Below are positions 26,097-34,869 of a DNA stretch of 64,000 nt, in pieces. Every line of letters starts with the position of its first letter. Positions within the stretch are counted from its first letter, which is position 1. The position numbers and the translations under genes were made by a program. The notes under the pieces were generated by a model. It saw only the letters and a program-made list of their open reading frames with translations, was not told where the DNA came from and made no database searches. The stretch covers positions 1,550,001-1,614,000 of the forward strand of contig NC_007204.1 in assembly GCF_000012305.1 (NCBI RefSeq). The letters are read 5' to 3'. Source of the DNA: Psychrobacter arcticus 273-4. GTDB lineage: Bacteria; Pseudomonadota; Gammaproteobacteria; Pseudomonadales; Moraxellaceae.

Positions 26097-27014
26097 TTAC
26101 TTATTTTCATCCCGTAAGGCAATCACACCAGCAAGATGCGGCTTGTCATTTTTTGCACTAAACAAACCAAACTGGCAGGTATCTTCTGTGCTTGATAACT
26201 GCGCTAACGGATCAGTGATAAGTTCTACTTCAGACGGTAAGAAAATCGGCAGCTTGAATGACACCTCAACCGTACAAGCATCAGGCAGCTCGCCCATCAT
26301 CGCCAAACACTTAGCTTTTGACCACATACCATGAGCAATAGCTTTTGGAAAACCAAAGGCACGCGCTGATAGTGGATGCAAATGGATAAGGTTAAAATCC
26401 CCAGAAACAAACGCATAACGGCGACCAATATCTTCTGGGACTTCAAAAATACTGTGCACACCTTCTTTATTGATTGATGGCTTAACAGTCACTGGACGTG
26501 GGGTACTTTTCTTATCCTTACTAGTGGCAGGTTTTTTACTACGTGATAGATAAGTCGACGTGCCTTCCCAAATGATTTCGTCTGCTGATTTTACCGTGGT
26601 GACAAAATCAAACTGCTGACCTTGGGCATGATCACGTAAATTATCGAACATCACTGACATAGCAACCGTTTCAATCTCGCCAATAGCACGATACTGGGTC
26701 ACGCTGTTATCGACATGTACTAGCCCTAGCATGGCAAACGGAAATGGTTCTTTAACCATCATATTCATTTGTAGCGCCTGTGACAGTACCGAAAAGTAAG
26801 TGATTGGAACATTACCATTATCCGCAAAGCCGCAAATTTTGCGATAATCGTTTAAATTGTTTTGATCAATGTGCAAATCGTCTACAAAATATGTCGCTTG
26901 CGGCAATTCGTCGCGGCTGATTTTACCATTGTTACCAATAGGCAATAGGCTTTTGACAATATTGGCATAGGTGGTATGTGCTTTTGGCAACGCGTCATAA
27001 TGTTTGTCTGACAT
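26097..27014 (-). CDS. MaoC-like dehydratase
   Basis: 305 residues with a tandem hot-dog organisation. The C-terminal half has the hydratase-type motif FVSGDFNLIHLHPLSARAFGF (Asp/His catalytic pair) and IAHGMWSKAK. The N-terminal half is a degenerate hot-dog (DDLHIDQNNLNDYRKICGF). Likely hydration or dehydration of a 3-hydroxyacyl thioester. The ribosome binding site TTAGGA precedes ATG. Upstream on the same strand, 190 bases away, is a FabG-like reductase, and a thiolase is divergent to that; together they could perform a complete elongation or degradation cycle on acyl thioesters. Confidence 0.85.
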   Translation of the reverse strand: MSDKHYDALPKAHTTYANIVKSLLPIGNNGKISRDELPQATYFVDDLHIDQNNLNDYRKICGFADNGNVPITYFSVLSQALQMNMMVKEPFPFAMLGLVHVDNSVTQYRAIGEIETVAMSVMFDNLRDHAQGQQFDFVTTVKSADEIIWEGTSTYLSRSKKPATSKDKKSTPRPVTVKPSINKEGVHSIFEVPEDIGRRYAFVSGDFNLIHLHPLSARAFGFPKAIAHGMWSKAKCLAMMGELPDACTVEVSFKLPIFLPSEVELITDPLAQLSSTEDTCQFGLFSAKNDKPHLAGVIALRDENK

Positions 27015-27204
27015 AAGAAATCCTAAGTAGGGCTTGAGCAGTTTTTTGGTTTATTATTAGTGTGTTTTTATCATAAAAAAACCACCCTTGGGCAGCTTTT
27101 TCGTAAGCATATGTGAGCTAACTTCAATACCTTGTTTAATAAAGGCAATTGACTACCAGTTTTATGGCTCACATATCCTTTATTGTCATCTGATATGAGG
27201 ACAA

Positions 27205-28605
27205 TTATGCACCCAATAAGCTCTGACCACAAACACGGACGACGTTGCCATTTAGACCACCAGAAGCAGGTGATGCAAACCATGCGATGGTTTCTGCAAC
27301 ATCGACTGGCAAGCCGCCTTGGCTCATTGAGTTCATACGGCGACCTGCTTCACGAATAGCAAATGGAATTGCTTCGGTCATTTGCGTTTCGATAAATCCT
27401 GGTGCAACTGCATTGATGGTCATGCCTTTTGCATTGCCTTTTAGCTGCTTGGCGGTCGCATTGACCAAACCAATGACACCTGCTTTTGATGTCGCATAGT
27501 TGGTTTGACCCAAGTTGCCAGCGATACCTGAGATTGATGACACACAGACGATACGCGCATCATCTTTTAATACATCATTATCTAGTAAATAGTGGTTTAA
27601 CTTAGCGATACTACCCAAATTGATATTGAGTACCATATCCCACTGCTTCTCATCCATATTTGCCAGTGTTTTATCGCGGGTGATACCAGCATTATGAATC
27701 ACTGAATCTAAACCACCACGTTTTTTCGCCGCTTCTGCGATTTCTTTGCCTGCATCAGCACTGGTGATATCTACTGTCAAAGCAGAACCACTGATTTCGC
27801 TGGCCACTTTTTGCAAGTCAGCTTGCTGCTGCGGCACATCCAAACAGATGACATGCGCGCCTTCACGAGCTAAAACACGGGCGATTGCTTCACCAATACC
27901 GCGACTTGCACCAGTAACTAGCATGGTTTTGCCACCTAATGGCTGGTTCCAATCGACATTGATATTGGCGCCATTACTGACACGTACGACCTGTCCTGAT
28001 ACATAAGCTGAACGCGCTGAGGTAAAAAATCGCAGCGTTGAATCTAAATTATGCTCAGCACCTGCTGCAACATAGATAAGCTGGGCAGTAATACCTCGCT
28101 TAAATTCTTTACCAACCGATTTTACAAAACCTTCAAGCGCGCGCTGCGCCAATGCCGTTTCGATATCTGTCAACGCTTCTGGTGGACGACCAATGACGAT
28201 CACTCGACCTGATTTTTCGACACGGCGTGCAACACTATGAAAGAACTCATACACTTGTTTGAGCTCTTCAGCGTTGCTAATATTGCTGGCATCAAACAAT
28301 AATACTTTAAATTTGTCATCACTGCCGGTATTGGCTTTGGCTTTAACGCCTGCGTCCGACAGGGTATCTTTTACGTTATCACGACTATTTACAAAGACTT
28401 CAGTATGCAGCTCTGCCAAAATACGAGCCACTGACGCACTAACTGCGTTATCGTCACCATGAGCACGACCAACCAGCACGCTACCACGTACCAAAGGCTG
28501 TCCACTATCAAAGCGGTCAAGATCTACTGGCATCGGTAAGCCTAGATTCTTTGCGACCTTTTTACCAATAGACGACTGAACAAAATCACCATAACGGTCT
28601 GACAT
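27205..28605 (-). CDS. Two-domain 3-oxoacyl-[ACP] reductase (FabG-like)
   Basis: 466 residues, nearly twice the size of ordinary FabG. The C-terminal half (about residues 225-466) is a full short-chain reductase: TGASRGIG, HNAGITRDKTLANMDE, catalytic Ser in VSSISGIAGN and Y-x-x-x-K in NYATSKAGV, then VAPGFIETQMTEAIP. The N-terminal 210 residues look like a degenerate Rossmann domain, as in high-molecular-weight FabG (FabG4) proteins. Substrate chain length is unknown. Ribosome binding site AAAGGA. It heads the transcript that includes the MaoC-like gene. Confidence 0.88.
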   Translation of the reverse strand: MSDRYGDFVQSSIGKKVAKNLGLPMPVDLDRFDSGQPLVRGSVLVGRAHGDDNAVSASVARILAELHTEVFVNSRDNVKDTLSDAGVKAKANTGSDDKFKVLLFDASNISNAEELKQVYEFFHSVARRVEKSGRVIVIGRPPEALTDIETALAQRALEGFVKSVGKEFKRGITAQLIYVAAGAEHNLDSTLRFFTSARSAYVSGQVVRVSNGANINVDWNQPLGGKTMLVTGASRGIGEAIARVLAREGAHVICLDVPQQQADLQKVASEISGSALTVDITSADAGKEIAEAAKKRGGLDSVIHNAGITRDKTLANMDEKQWDMVLNINLGSIAKLNHYLLDNDVLKDDARIVCVSSISGIAGNLGQTNYATSKAGVIGLVNATAKQLKGNAKGMTINAVAPGFIETQMTEAIPFAIREAGRRMNSMSQGGLPVDVAETIAWFASPASGGLNGNVVRVCGQSLLGA

Positions 28606-29270
28606 AATACAATCCTTTCATTGATGGGTAGAATAGTAGCAAACAAAAATAAAATGTATCTATGATGAAATCCGCGCTATTAAAGTGCATTACCTATAAA
28701 AACTGCCCATACAAGGCGCCATTAACATCATCATTTATAAATAATAGGTGCTTATTAAATAGGTTAAAAACGGTCTTAACTATACACAGTCATGCCAAAT
28801 AAGTCCAAAAATCACTAATATCCATAACAATATATAGACAAGCCAGTATACAAGATGGTCTACTTTTCTGGCGTTAAAGAATTTTTGTTTGTGCTAAAAT
28901 AAGACCTATAAGTTATAGAAAACTCATTTATCGATAACAATATATTATCAAACCTGCCATTATGCAATGCTTTTAATCAATACTAGCCAGCCCATAAGGA
29001 TTGCATTTATTCCTGTAAATGCTGCAATCTCTATAGTTAAGCATCATATCGTTTGCTAAAGATATACAGTAAGGTTATAAAAATCATCTTCTGCTGTACG
29101 GCGATAATGTGTACTATAAAGCGCAATAAATCGTAATACGTACCTAAACTATTCTAGGTACTTTTGTTTTTTAGCGACTTGTACGTGTTCAAAAGATTTT
29201 AAGAATTTTTTAAATATATTGTGTGTTTATCAATCTCTTTTTTCTACCCATATTTTTTAAGGATAATATT
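28606..29270. other. Long divergent intergenic region with a terminator-like hairpin
   Basis: 665 bases between the FabG-like start (minus) and the thiolase start (plus). It holds GATTGCA/TGCAATC arms (28999-29005 and 29023-29029) and a hairpin GTACCTA/TAGGTAC (29140-29161) followed by a T-rich tract, 110 bases before the thiolase start. A possible -10 TAAAAT or TATAAG lies around 28896-28915. It may contain a leader or small RNA. No open frame of interest was seen. Confidence 0.5.
29140..29172 (+). terminator. Terminator-like hairpin in the thiolase leader region
   Basis: GTACCTA (29140-29146), an 8-base loop, TAGGTAC (29155-29161), then TTTTGTTTTTT. It faces the thiolase gene, so it could be an attenuator or the end of a short upstream RNA. 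Confidence 0.5.
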
Positions 29271-30851
29271 ATGAGTAACAAAAACAATCACCCAAATAGT
29301 CCTGTTATCGAAACCACTGTGGTAAAAGCCAGTGATGCAAAAAGCACCGATACTGCTACTGGCAAAGCGGCAACTGAAGAATCAAAGAAGCCCACTGTAT
29401 TTGATACTGCGGTGAAATCAGACGCCACTGATGCTAAAAAAACAGATGCCAAAGCAGCAGAGCCAAAAGCTGCCAGCACTAAAAAAGAAGCGGCTAAAAA
29501 TTCTGATGTGGCTCCTGCTAAGAAAACAAATACTGCGGCTAAAAAAGCCAGCACGAGCAAACTTAGCTCAGGCCAGAACCGTGTGGCTATCCTAGGTGGC
29601 AACCGTATCCCATTTGCTCGTTCAAACGGTTCATATGCTGATGTCAGCAACACTGATATGCTAACTGCCGCGTTAGATGGTTTGGTTGAGCGTTATAACT
29701 TGCAAGACGAAAAAATTGGTGAAGTGGTTGCTGGTGCAGTCATGAAACTAAGCCGTGATATCAACCTTACTCGTGAAGCGACATTAAATACCGCGCTTAA
29801 TCCACATACCCCAACGTATGATATCTCTCAAGCGTGTGGTACTGGCTTGCAAGCGACGTTTGCTTCTGCCAACAAAATTGCGCTTGGTATTATCGATTCA
29901 GCCATTACCGGCGGTGTTGATAGCACTTCTGATGCGCCTATCGCAGTCGGCGATGGCTTACGTAAAGTATTGATCAAATTGGGTGCGGCTAAAGACAACA
30001 AACAACGCCTAAAAGCATTGATGGGTCTGAATCCAAAAGACTTACTTGATACCCCGAAAAATGGTGAGCCACGTACTGGTTTATCAATGGGTGACCATCA
30101 AGCGATTACCACACTTGAATGGAACATCAGCCGTGAAGCGCAGGACAAACTTGCCTTTGATAGTCATCAAAACTTAACACGCGCTTATGACGAAGGTTTC
30201 TTTGATGATCTAATCACCCCGTATAAAGGTCTGACTCGCGATAACAACTTGCGTCCAGATACGACTTTAGAGAAGCTTGCTAAGCTAAAGCCTGTCTTTG
30301 GTAAAAAGAATGCCAAGCCAACCATGACTGCTGCTAACTCTACCCCATTGACAGATGGTGCATCTTGCATCCTATTGGGTACTGATGAGTGGGCTGCCGC
30401 ACATGGTCTAAAACCATTGGCATATATCGTTCATCAAGAAACAGCCGCGGTCGACTTCATTGGTAAATCTGGTGATACAGAAGGTCTACTGATGGCGCCA
30501 GCTTACGCTGTACCGCGTATGCTTGAGCGTGCTAGTCTGACACTACAAGATTTCGATTTTTATGAAATTCACGAAGCTTTTGCCTCACAAGTGTTATCAA
30601 CCCTTGCGGCATGGGAAGACGAGAAATTCTGTGAAGAGCGTCTAGGACTTGATGCGCCATTAGGCTCGATTGATCGTAGCAAACTAAACGTCAACGGCTC
30701 ATCACTTGCTGCAGGTCATCCATTTGCTGCAACCGGTGCTCGTATTCTAGCTACCGCTGCTAAATTACTAGATCAAAAAGGTTCAGGTCGTGCACTGATC
30801 TCTATCTGCGCGGCGGGTGGTCAAGGTGTGACTTGTATCCTAGAAAAATAG
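29271..30851 (+). CDS. Acetyl-CoA C-acetyltransferase (thiolase) with basic N-terminal extension
   Basis: 526 residues from an ATG with AAGGA upstream. The thiolase part starts near residue 97 (RVAILGGNRIPFARSNG); the nucleophilic Cys is in SQACGTGLQATFASAN, the catalytic His in EIHEAFASQV and GHPFAATGAR, and the second Cys in SICAAGGQGV. Typical thiolases are about 390-440 residues; here the first 95 or so residues are rich in Lys, Ala and Thr (AKSTDTATGKAATEESKK and similar) and look disordered, like a histone-H1-type linker. It may be a FadI-like degradative or a biosynthetic thiolase; the divergent FabG/MaoC genes suggest a shared acyl-chain cycle. Confidence 0.87.
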   Translation: MSNKNNHPNSPVIETTVVKASDAKSTDTATGKAATEESKKPTVFDTAVKSDATDAKKTDAKAAEPKAASTKKEAAKNSDVAPAKKTNTAAKKASTSKLSSGQNRVAILGGNRIPFARSNGSYADVSNTDMLTAALDGLVERYNLQDEKIGEVVAGAVMKLSRDINLTREATLNTALNPHTPTYDISQACGTGLQATFASANKIALGIIDSAITGGVDSTSDAPIAVGDGLRKVLIKLGAAKDNKQRLKALMGLNPKDLLDTPKNGEPRTGLSMGDHQAITTLEWNISREAQDKLAFDSHQNLTRAYDEGFFDDLITPYKGLTRDNNLRPDTTLEKLAKLKPVFGKKNAKPTMTAANSTPLTDGASCILLGTDEWAAAHGLKPLAYIVHQETAAVDFIGKSGDTEGLLMAPAYAVPRMLERASLTLQDFDFYEIHEAFASQVLSTLAAWEDEKFCEERLGLDAPLGSIDRSKLNVNGSSLAAGHPFAATGARILATAAKLLDQKGSGRALISICAAGGQGVTCILEK

Positions 30852-30887
30852 TTTTTTAGCCGCCAGATAAATAGCTTTAGAATTTTA

Positions 30888-30931
30888 AACCATCCCCTAG
30901 TCTATAGATTAGAGGGTGGTTTTTTTTGTCT
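30888..30931 (+). terminator. Intrinsic terminator after the thiolase gene
   Basis: A long hairpin pairing AACCATCCCCTAGTC with GATTAGAGGGTGGTT (allowing G.U pairs), then eight T residues. Confidence 0.88.
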
Positions 30932-31006
30932 ATACTTTGTTATTATAGAAATGACCTAGATAATAATCTCCTAAAAAAGCCGATACGCCAAACAAAGGTA
31001 ATATTT

Positions 31007-32086
31007 ATGCGTAAGACAAAAGGTTTATTGAAAAAAATAAAGCAAGTCATTTTTGGCTCGGAAGAATTGGTTATGACAAAACCATGTATAACACCTGATT
31101 TTCAAGCTCTAACGACTAAGGAGCACTTAGATCAGTACAATATGGAGCAAGTCATCCTTTCTGAACGTATCGAAAAAGAAGTTCTTGATGATGAACTGCG
31201 TCGAAAAATGCACCAAGACTTAATCGATACGTATGATGAAGAACTTGAAAATGAAGTCGATGATTACATACGTGATTTTCGTTTTAACGGCTATGAGATG
31301 AGCGAGCAAGAACAGCTAGATCGGCGCACCTATTTTCAAGAACTGGTACGCTTGCAACGCGAGCTTATCAAATTACAAGATTGGGTGGTCGATCGCGGCG
31401 AGCGCATTGTGGTGATATTTGAAGGGCGTGATTCTGCGGGTAAAGGTGGGGCGATCAAACGTATTACCCAGCGATTAAATCCCCGTGTTTGTAGAGTCGC
31501 AGCACTCCCCGCACCCACTGAACGTGAGCAATCGCAATGGTATTTTCAGCGATATGTGGCACATTTACCTGCTGCTGGTGAGATTGTTTTATTTGATCGT
31601 AGTTGGTATAACCGTGTAGGTGTCGAACGTGTCATGGGGTTTTGTACGGATGCGCAGTACGAAGAATTTTTCCAATCGGTACCAGAGTTTGAGCGTATAC
31701 TGGTACGCTCGGGCATTCGCTTGGTAAAATATTGGTTTTCAATTACTGATGATGAACAGCATTCTCGCTTTATGAGCCGGATTCATGATCCATTAAAGCA
31801 ATGGAAGCTGTCGGCGATGGATTTGCAATCACGGCGGCGCTGGGAAGACTACACCAAAGCAAAAGAGACCATGTTTGAGCGTACTCACATTCCTGAAGCG
31901 CCTTGGTGGGTGGTCGAGGGTAATAATAAAAAACGTGCCAGGCTCAACTGTATTGCCCATTTACTTGAGCAAATCCCTTATAAAGAAGTGCCAAGAGATG
32001 AGGTGGAGCTGCCTGATCGTAAGCGCGATGATGAATACTATCGCGAGCCTATTCCTGATGATATGTACGTGCCGCCGCGCTACTAG
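31007..32086 (+). CDS. ppk2: Polyphosphate kinase 2
   Basis: Uses polyphosphate to phosphorylate nucleotides (typically GDP or ADP to the triphosphate). 359 residues from the ATG with AAAGG upstream; a longer frame from 30926 lacks a ribosome binding site. The P-loop is FEGRDSAGKGGAIKRITQR, followed by PTEREQSQWYFQRY and the Walker B-like FDRSWYNRVGVERVMGFC. The lid region contains DPLKQWKLSAMD. The PPK2 class (I, II or III) cannot be settled by eye, though length and a single domain fit class I. Residues 1-75 form an additional basic and then acidic N-terminal region. Confidence 0.9.
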   Translation: MRKTKGLLKKIKQVIFGSEELVMTKPCITPDFQALTTKEHLDQYNMEQVILSERIEKEVLDDELRRKMHQDLIDTYDEELENEVDDYIRDFRFNGYEMSEQEQLDRRTYFQELVRLQRELIKLQDWVVDRGERIVVIFEGRDSAGKGGAIKRITQRLNPRVCRVAALPAPTEREQSQWYFQRYVAHLPAAGEIVLFDRSWYNRVGVERVMGFCTDAQYEEFFQSVPEFERILVRSGIRLVKYWFSITDDEQHSRFMSRIHDPLKQWKLSAMDLQSRRRWEDYTKAKETMFERTHIPEAPWWVVEGNNKKRARLNCIAHLLEQIPYKEVPRDEVELPDRKRDDEYYREPIPDDMYVPPRY

Positions 32087-32117
32087 CACTCACACCATCT
32101 AAAACTATACTGTTAAT

Positions 32118-32146
32118 AAAAAACAGCCTTATAAGGCTGTTTTATT
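32118..32146. terminator. Intrinsic terminator after ppk2
   Basis: AAAACAGCCTT (32120-32130) and AAGGCTGTTTT (32133-32143), with A and T runs outside. Active in both directions in principle; on the minus strand it would also follow pilZ. Confidence 0.88.
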
Positions 32147-32166
32147 ATATGCTTGATATGATACTT

Positions 32167-32226
32167 ACTACCACTACCACTACCACTACCACTACCACTA
32201 CCACTACCACTACCACTACCACTACC
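32167..32226. repeat. Hexanucleotide tandem repeat (ACTACC, 10 units)
   Basis: Ten exact units of ACTACC between the ppk2 terminator and the pilZ stop. It is non-coding here, 45 bases past the end of pilZ on the minus strand. Confidence 0.97.
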
Positions 32227-32270
32227 ACCTATATTATGATTGCTGCTAAGCATAGGTGTAAACATGAAAA

Positions 32271-32618
32271 CTACATGGTATAAGTAGCCTGCAAACTATC
32301 AATCTTACCTGTCAATAGACGCTCAACTTCGTTTTTGATTCTTAGTCCCGTAATATCCGTGCCCATTTGTACTGCAAAACCCACTGGTCGACTACTTTGG
32401 GTTTTAGAATTGACCCAAATCACCTTGCCATTCATGGGCAAACGCTCACTAGAATTGGGCAAAGTGACAGCAATAAAGACTTCATCACCCAGTTTTTGCA
32501 CTCGATCAGACGGCACAAACAATGCCCCACTGGTAACAAAAGACAGATAGCTTGCATATAGCATATCGATATTCTCAATATGACAGGTTAAAATCCCACC
32601 ACGCCCTGGCATTGCCAT
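32271..32618 (-). CDS. pilZ: PilZ-domain protein, type IV pilus biogenesis
   Basis: 115 residues, the size of canonical PilZ. MAMPGRGGILTCHIENID and MLYASYLSFVTSGALFVPS are as in PilZ of Pseudomonas/Acinetobacter type; like those, it lacks the RxxxR c-di-GMP motif expected of binding PilZ domains. It should act in type IV pilus assembly with PilF/PilB-type partners. Ribosome binding site AAAGGAAG. It lies after holB on the same strand, matching the holB-pilZ order in Pseudomonas. Confidence 0.88.
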   Translation of the reverse strand: MAMPGRGGILTCHIENIDMLYASYLSFVTSGALFVPSDRVQKLGDEVFIAVTLPNSSERLPMNGKVIWVNSKTQSSRPVGFAVQMGTDITGLRIKNEVERLLTGKIDSLQATYTM

Positions 32619-32756
32619 AATCAGCTTCCTTTATCAATGAGGTTTACAGTATTTTCCAACACAGGGTTTTGTTGTTTAGGCTTAACACCTACATATTAAT
32701 AGTGAGTTTAATAACATTTACTATTATGTAGCGGCATTTTCAGACTTTATTGTCTA

Positions 32757-33875
32757 TTACAAGCAAGCCAATTCTTGCATCAGCTTATCATAGGCAAATT
32801 TCTCTTGCACGTTTTGTTGCAGCGCAATTTTTGTCTGTTGTAAGCTATGCGCAAACGCCTCTAGCTCATTATCGATAGGTTGATAACCATTTAAAGTGGT
32901 CGAAAAATTAATGTCTTTTTGCTGTGCCTCAAACCCCAAACCAACACGGCGTATATCGATTACCATGAGTTCAGACAGCCGGATAAATTCGGCAATACCA
33001 AGATGTATTTGCCAATAGTCACTTGCCGCTACGCTACTGCGCTTACCGCTACGTAATGCCTGCCATGTCGTCAGCCATAATGCACGCTTGCTATACCATG
33101 GCGCTTGAGCCAGTGCCACAGCTGCTAAAGGCGCGCCATTTGCCAACTGGATAAGCTGCTCAATGACATCTGTACCAAGCGCTTCACGATGGACAGTGCT
33201 GCCCAATACTTTAGTCACATAATCCACTGCGATAGCAGGGTCAATCGTCTGTAATGACAGCTGCTGAACGCGGCTTTTAATCGTTGGTAGCAACTGCGCA
33301 GGTGCATCACTAATCAGAAATAAATGGACTTGGGCTTGGGGCTCTTCCAAGGTTTTAAGTAGCGCATTGGCAGCGGCAATTGTCATTTGCTCAGCGTGAT
33401 CGAGTACGCAAATGCGCATACCCTGCCCACCCTGATAAATAAAAGGCTGCAAGGCACGAATTTCATCCACTTTTATTTTTAATGAGCCGTTACTCGCGGC
33501 TTTAGTAGTTTTTTTATCCTTCGCTGTGCCGCTTGCCACTTCTTGAGTATGAGCATTGTCAGCACTGATAGGCAGGCTAATTAACGGCAATGCTTGCAAG
33601 CTTGGATGTGTACCAGATCTAAGCCATTGACAGCTTTCACAATGACCGCAAGCGCCTAGTGGATGCTCATCACGCGCGCGACATAATAGCCAAGCCACTA
33701 AACGCCATACAAAAGCGCGCTTGCCCATGCCTTGCATACCAGCTGCCAACAGCGCATGAGGTAAAGATTGCTTCTGTGCTAATACCCGCATTGTCAGCTG
33801 CGACCAAAGTCCGTGTTGCCATGGCAGTAGTGGCGCAAAATATATATCATCTGTCATATTTGTAAGCTCACTCAT
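32757..33875 (-). CDS. holB: DNA polymerase III delta' subunit
   Basis: Part of the clamp loader. 372 residues. Residues around 25-40 carry HALLAAGMQGMGKRAF, a P-loop that is degenerate as is usual for delta'. A zinc motif is in LGACGHCESCQWL, then a sensor-type block LKTLEEPQAQVHLFLISD, and SRVQQL further on. The region TAKDKKTTKAASNGS is a low-complexity insert. Met1 and Met7 are both possible starts. The tmk gene that often precedes holB is absent; kdsB is upstream. Confidence 0.93.
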   Translation of the reverse strand: MSELTNMTDDIYFAPLLPWQHGLWSQLTMRVLAQKQSLPHALLAAGMQGMGKRAFVWRLVAWLLCRARDEHPLGACGHCESCQWLRSGTHPSLQALPLISLPISADNAHTQEVASGTAKDKKTTKAASNGSLKIKVDEIRALQPFIYQGGQGMRICVLDHAEQMTIAAANALLKTLEEPQAQVHLFLISDAPAQLLPTIKSRVQQLSLQTIDPAIAVDYVTKVLGSTVHREALGTDVIEQLIQLANGAPLAAVALAQAPWYSKRALWLTTWQALRSGKRSSVAASDYWQIHLGIAEFIRLSELMVIDIRRVGLGFEAQQKDINFSTTLNGYQPIDNELEAFAHSLQQTKIALQQNVQEKFAYDKLMQELACL

Positions 33876-34019
33876 GGCTATCGCTTAATATCTCTCAATG
33901 AACAAAAACTTTGAATAAAGGTAATTTCTAAGAGTAATTTGGAATAAAAATAACGCTATAAAACTTAAGCAAAACAACTTTAATAGCAACCGTATTGTTC
34001 TTGCTTAGGCTATTCTATA

Positions 34020-34826
34020 TTAATCATCTTGGAAAGCCGTCAAACTCATAGCATTTAGACGATCCAAATCTTCTTGTGTATCGACACCTGCTGGTAATGG
34101 GCAGGCAGCTTTAGCAATGGCGATATGTCCGCCATTTTCTAACACACGTAACTGCTCTAGGCTTTCTAGTATCTCAAGCGGGGTTTGTGACCAATGGACA
34201 AACTGCTGCAGCAGGCTGACACGATAAGCATATAAGCCCAAATGACGATAGGCATTTTTTGGTGCTTGTGTATTATCTTCATCACTCAAGACCACATCAC
34301 GATCACAAGGAATTGGCGCGCGACTAAAATAAATTGCTCGCTGCTGGTTATTAGTATTTTGACTGACAACCTTGACAACCGATGGGTGTATAAAAGTATT
34401 GTAGTCTTCGATTGGCTCACACAAGGTCGCCATGACGCTCTCTGCATCTTGCACCAATAATGTTTTGACCTGCTCTAACAATAATGGCGGTATCAGTGGT
34501 TCATCACCTTGCATATTAACCACTATGTCATGGGCAGCCCAACCTTTAATAGCAGCCACTTCAGCCAAACGATCCGTACCCGAAGCATGATCACTACGTG
34601 TCATCACCACATCAAAGCCTGCCTCTGCGCAGACTTTAGCGACTGATTCATCATCGGTTGCGATACACATATCATCGGCAAAATCCGCCAATTGTGCCTT
34701 TTCAGCCACCCAAAGTATCATGGGCTTGCCGTGAATGGTTAATAATGGCTTGTTGGGCAGACGCGTACTTTTTAGACGCGCAGGAATGACGATATGAGTT
34801 CTGACGGGCATAAGCGCTGATGACAT
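34020..34826 (-). CDS. kdsB: 3-deoxy-manno-octulosonate cytidylyltransferase (CMP-KDO synthetase)
   Basis: Activates KDO with CTP for attachment to lipid A. 268 residues. The nucleotide-binding start VIPARLKSTRLPNKPLL, MCIATDDE, MTRSDHASGTDRLAEV, NMQGDEPLIPP and FSRAPIPCDRD are canonical. Ribosome binding site AGGAACAG. It is 43 bases downstream of lpxK and follows msbA and lpxK on the same strand, the usual LPS cluster. Confidence 0.97.
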   Translation of the reverse strand: MSSALMPVRTHIVIPARLKSTRLPNKPLLTIHGKPMILWVAEKAQLADFADDMCIATDDESVAKVCAEAGFDVVMTRSDHASGTDRLAEVAAIKGWAAHDIVVNMQGDEPLIPPLLLEQVKTLLVQDAESVMATLCEPIEDYNTFIHPSVVKVVSQNTNNQQRAIYFSRAPIPCDRDVVLSDEDNTQAPKNAYRHLGLYAYRVSLLQQFVHWSQTPLEILESLEQLRVLENGGHIAIAKAACPLPAGVDTQEDLDRLNAMSLTAFQDD

Positions 34827-34869
34827 TTTCTGTTCCTATAAAACTTTCTAAATTTTTATGTTATAAGTG

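Noticed and set aside
27071..27100. Terminator after the FabG-like gene
   Set aside because: A T-run is present, but the stem (around CCACCC/GGGTGG) is short and imperfect, so it is not called.
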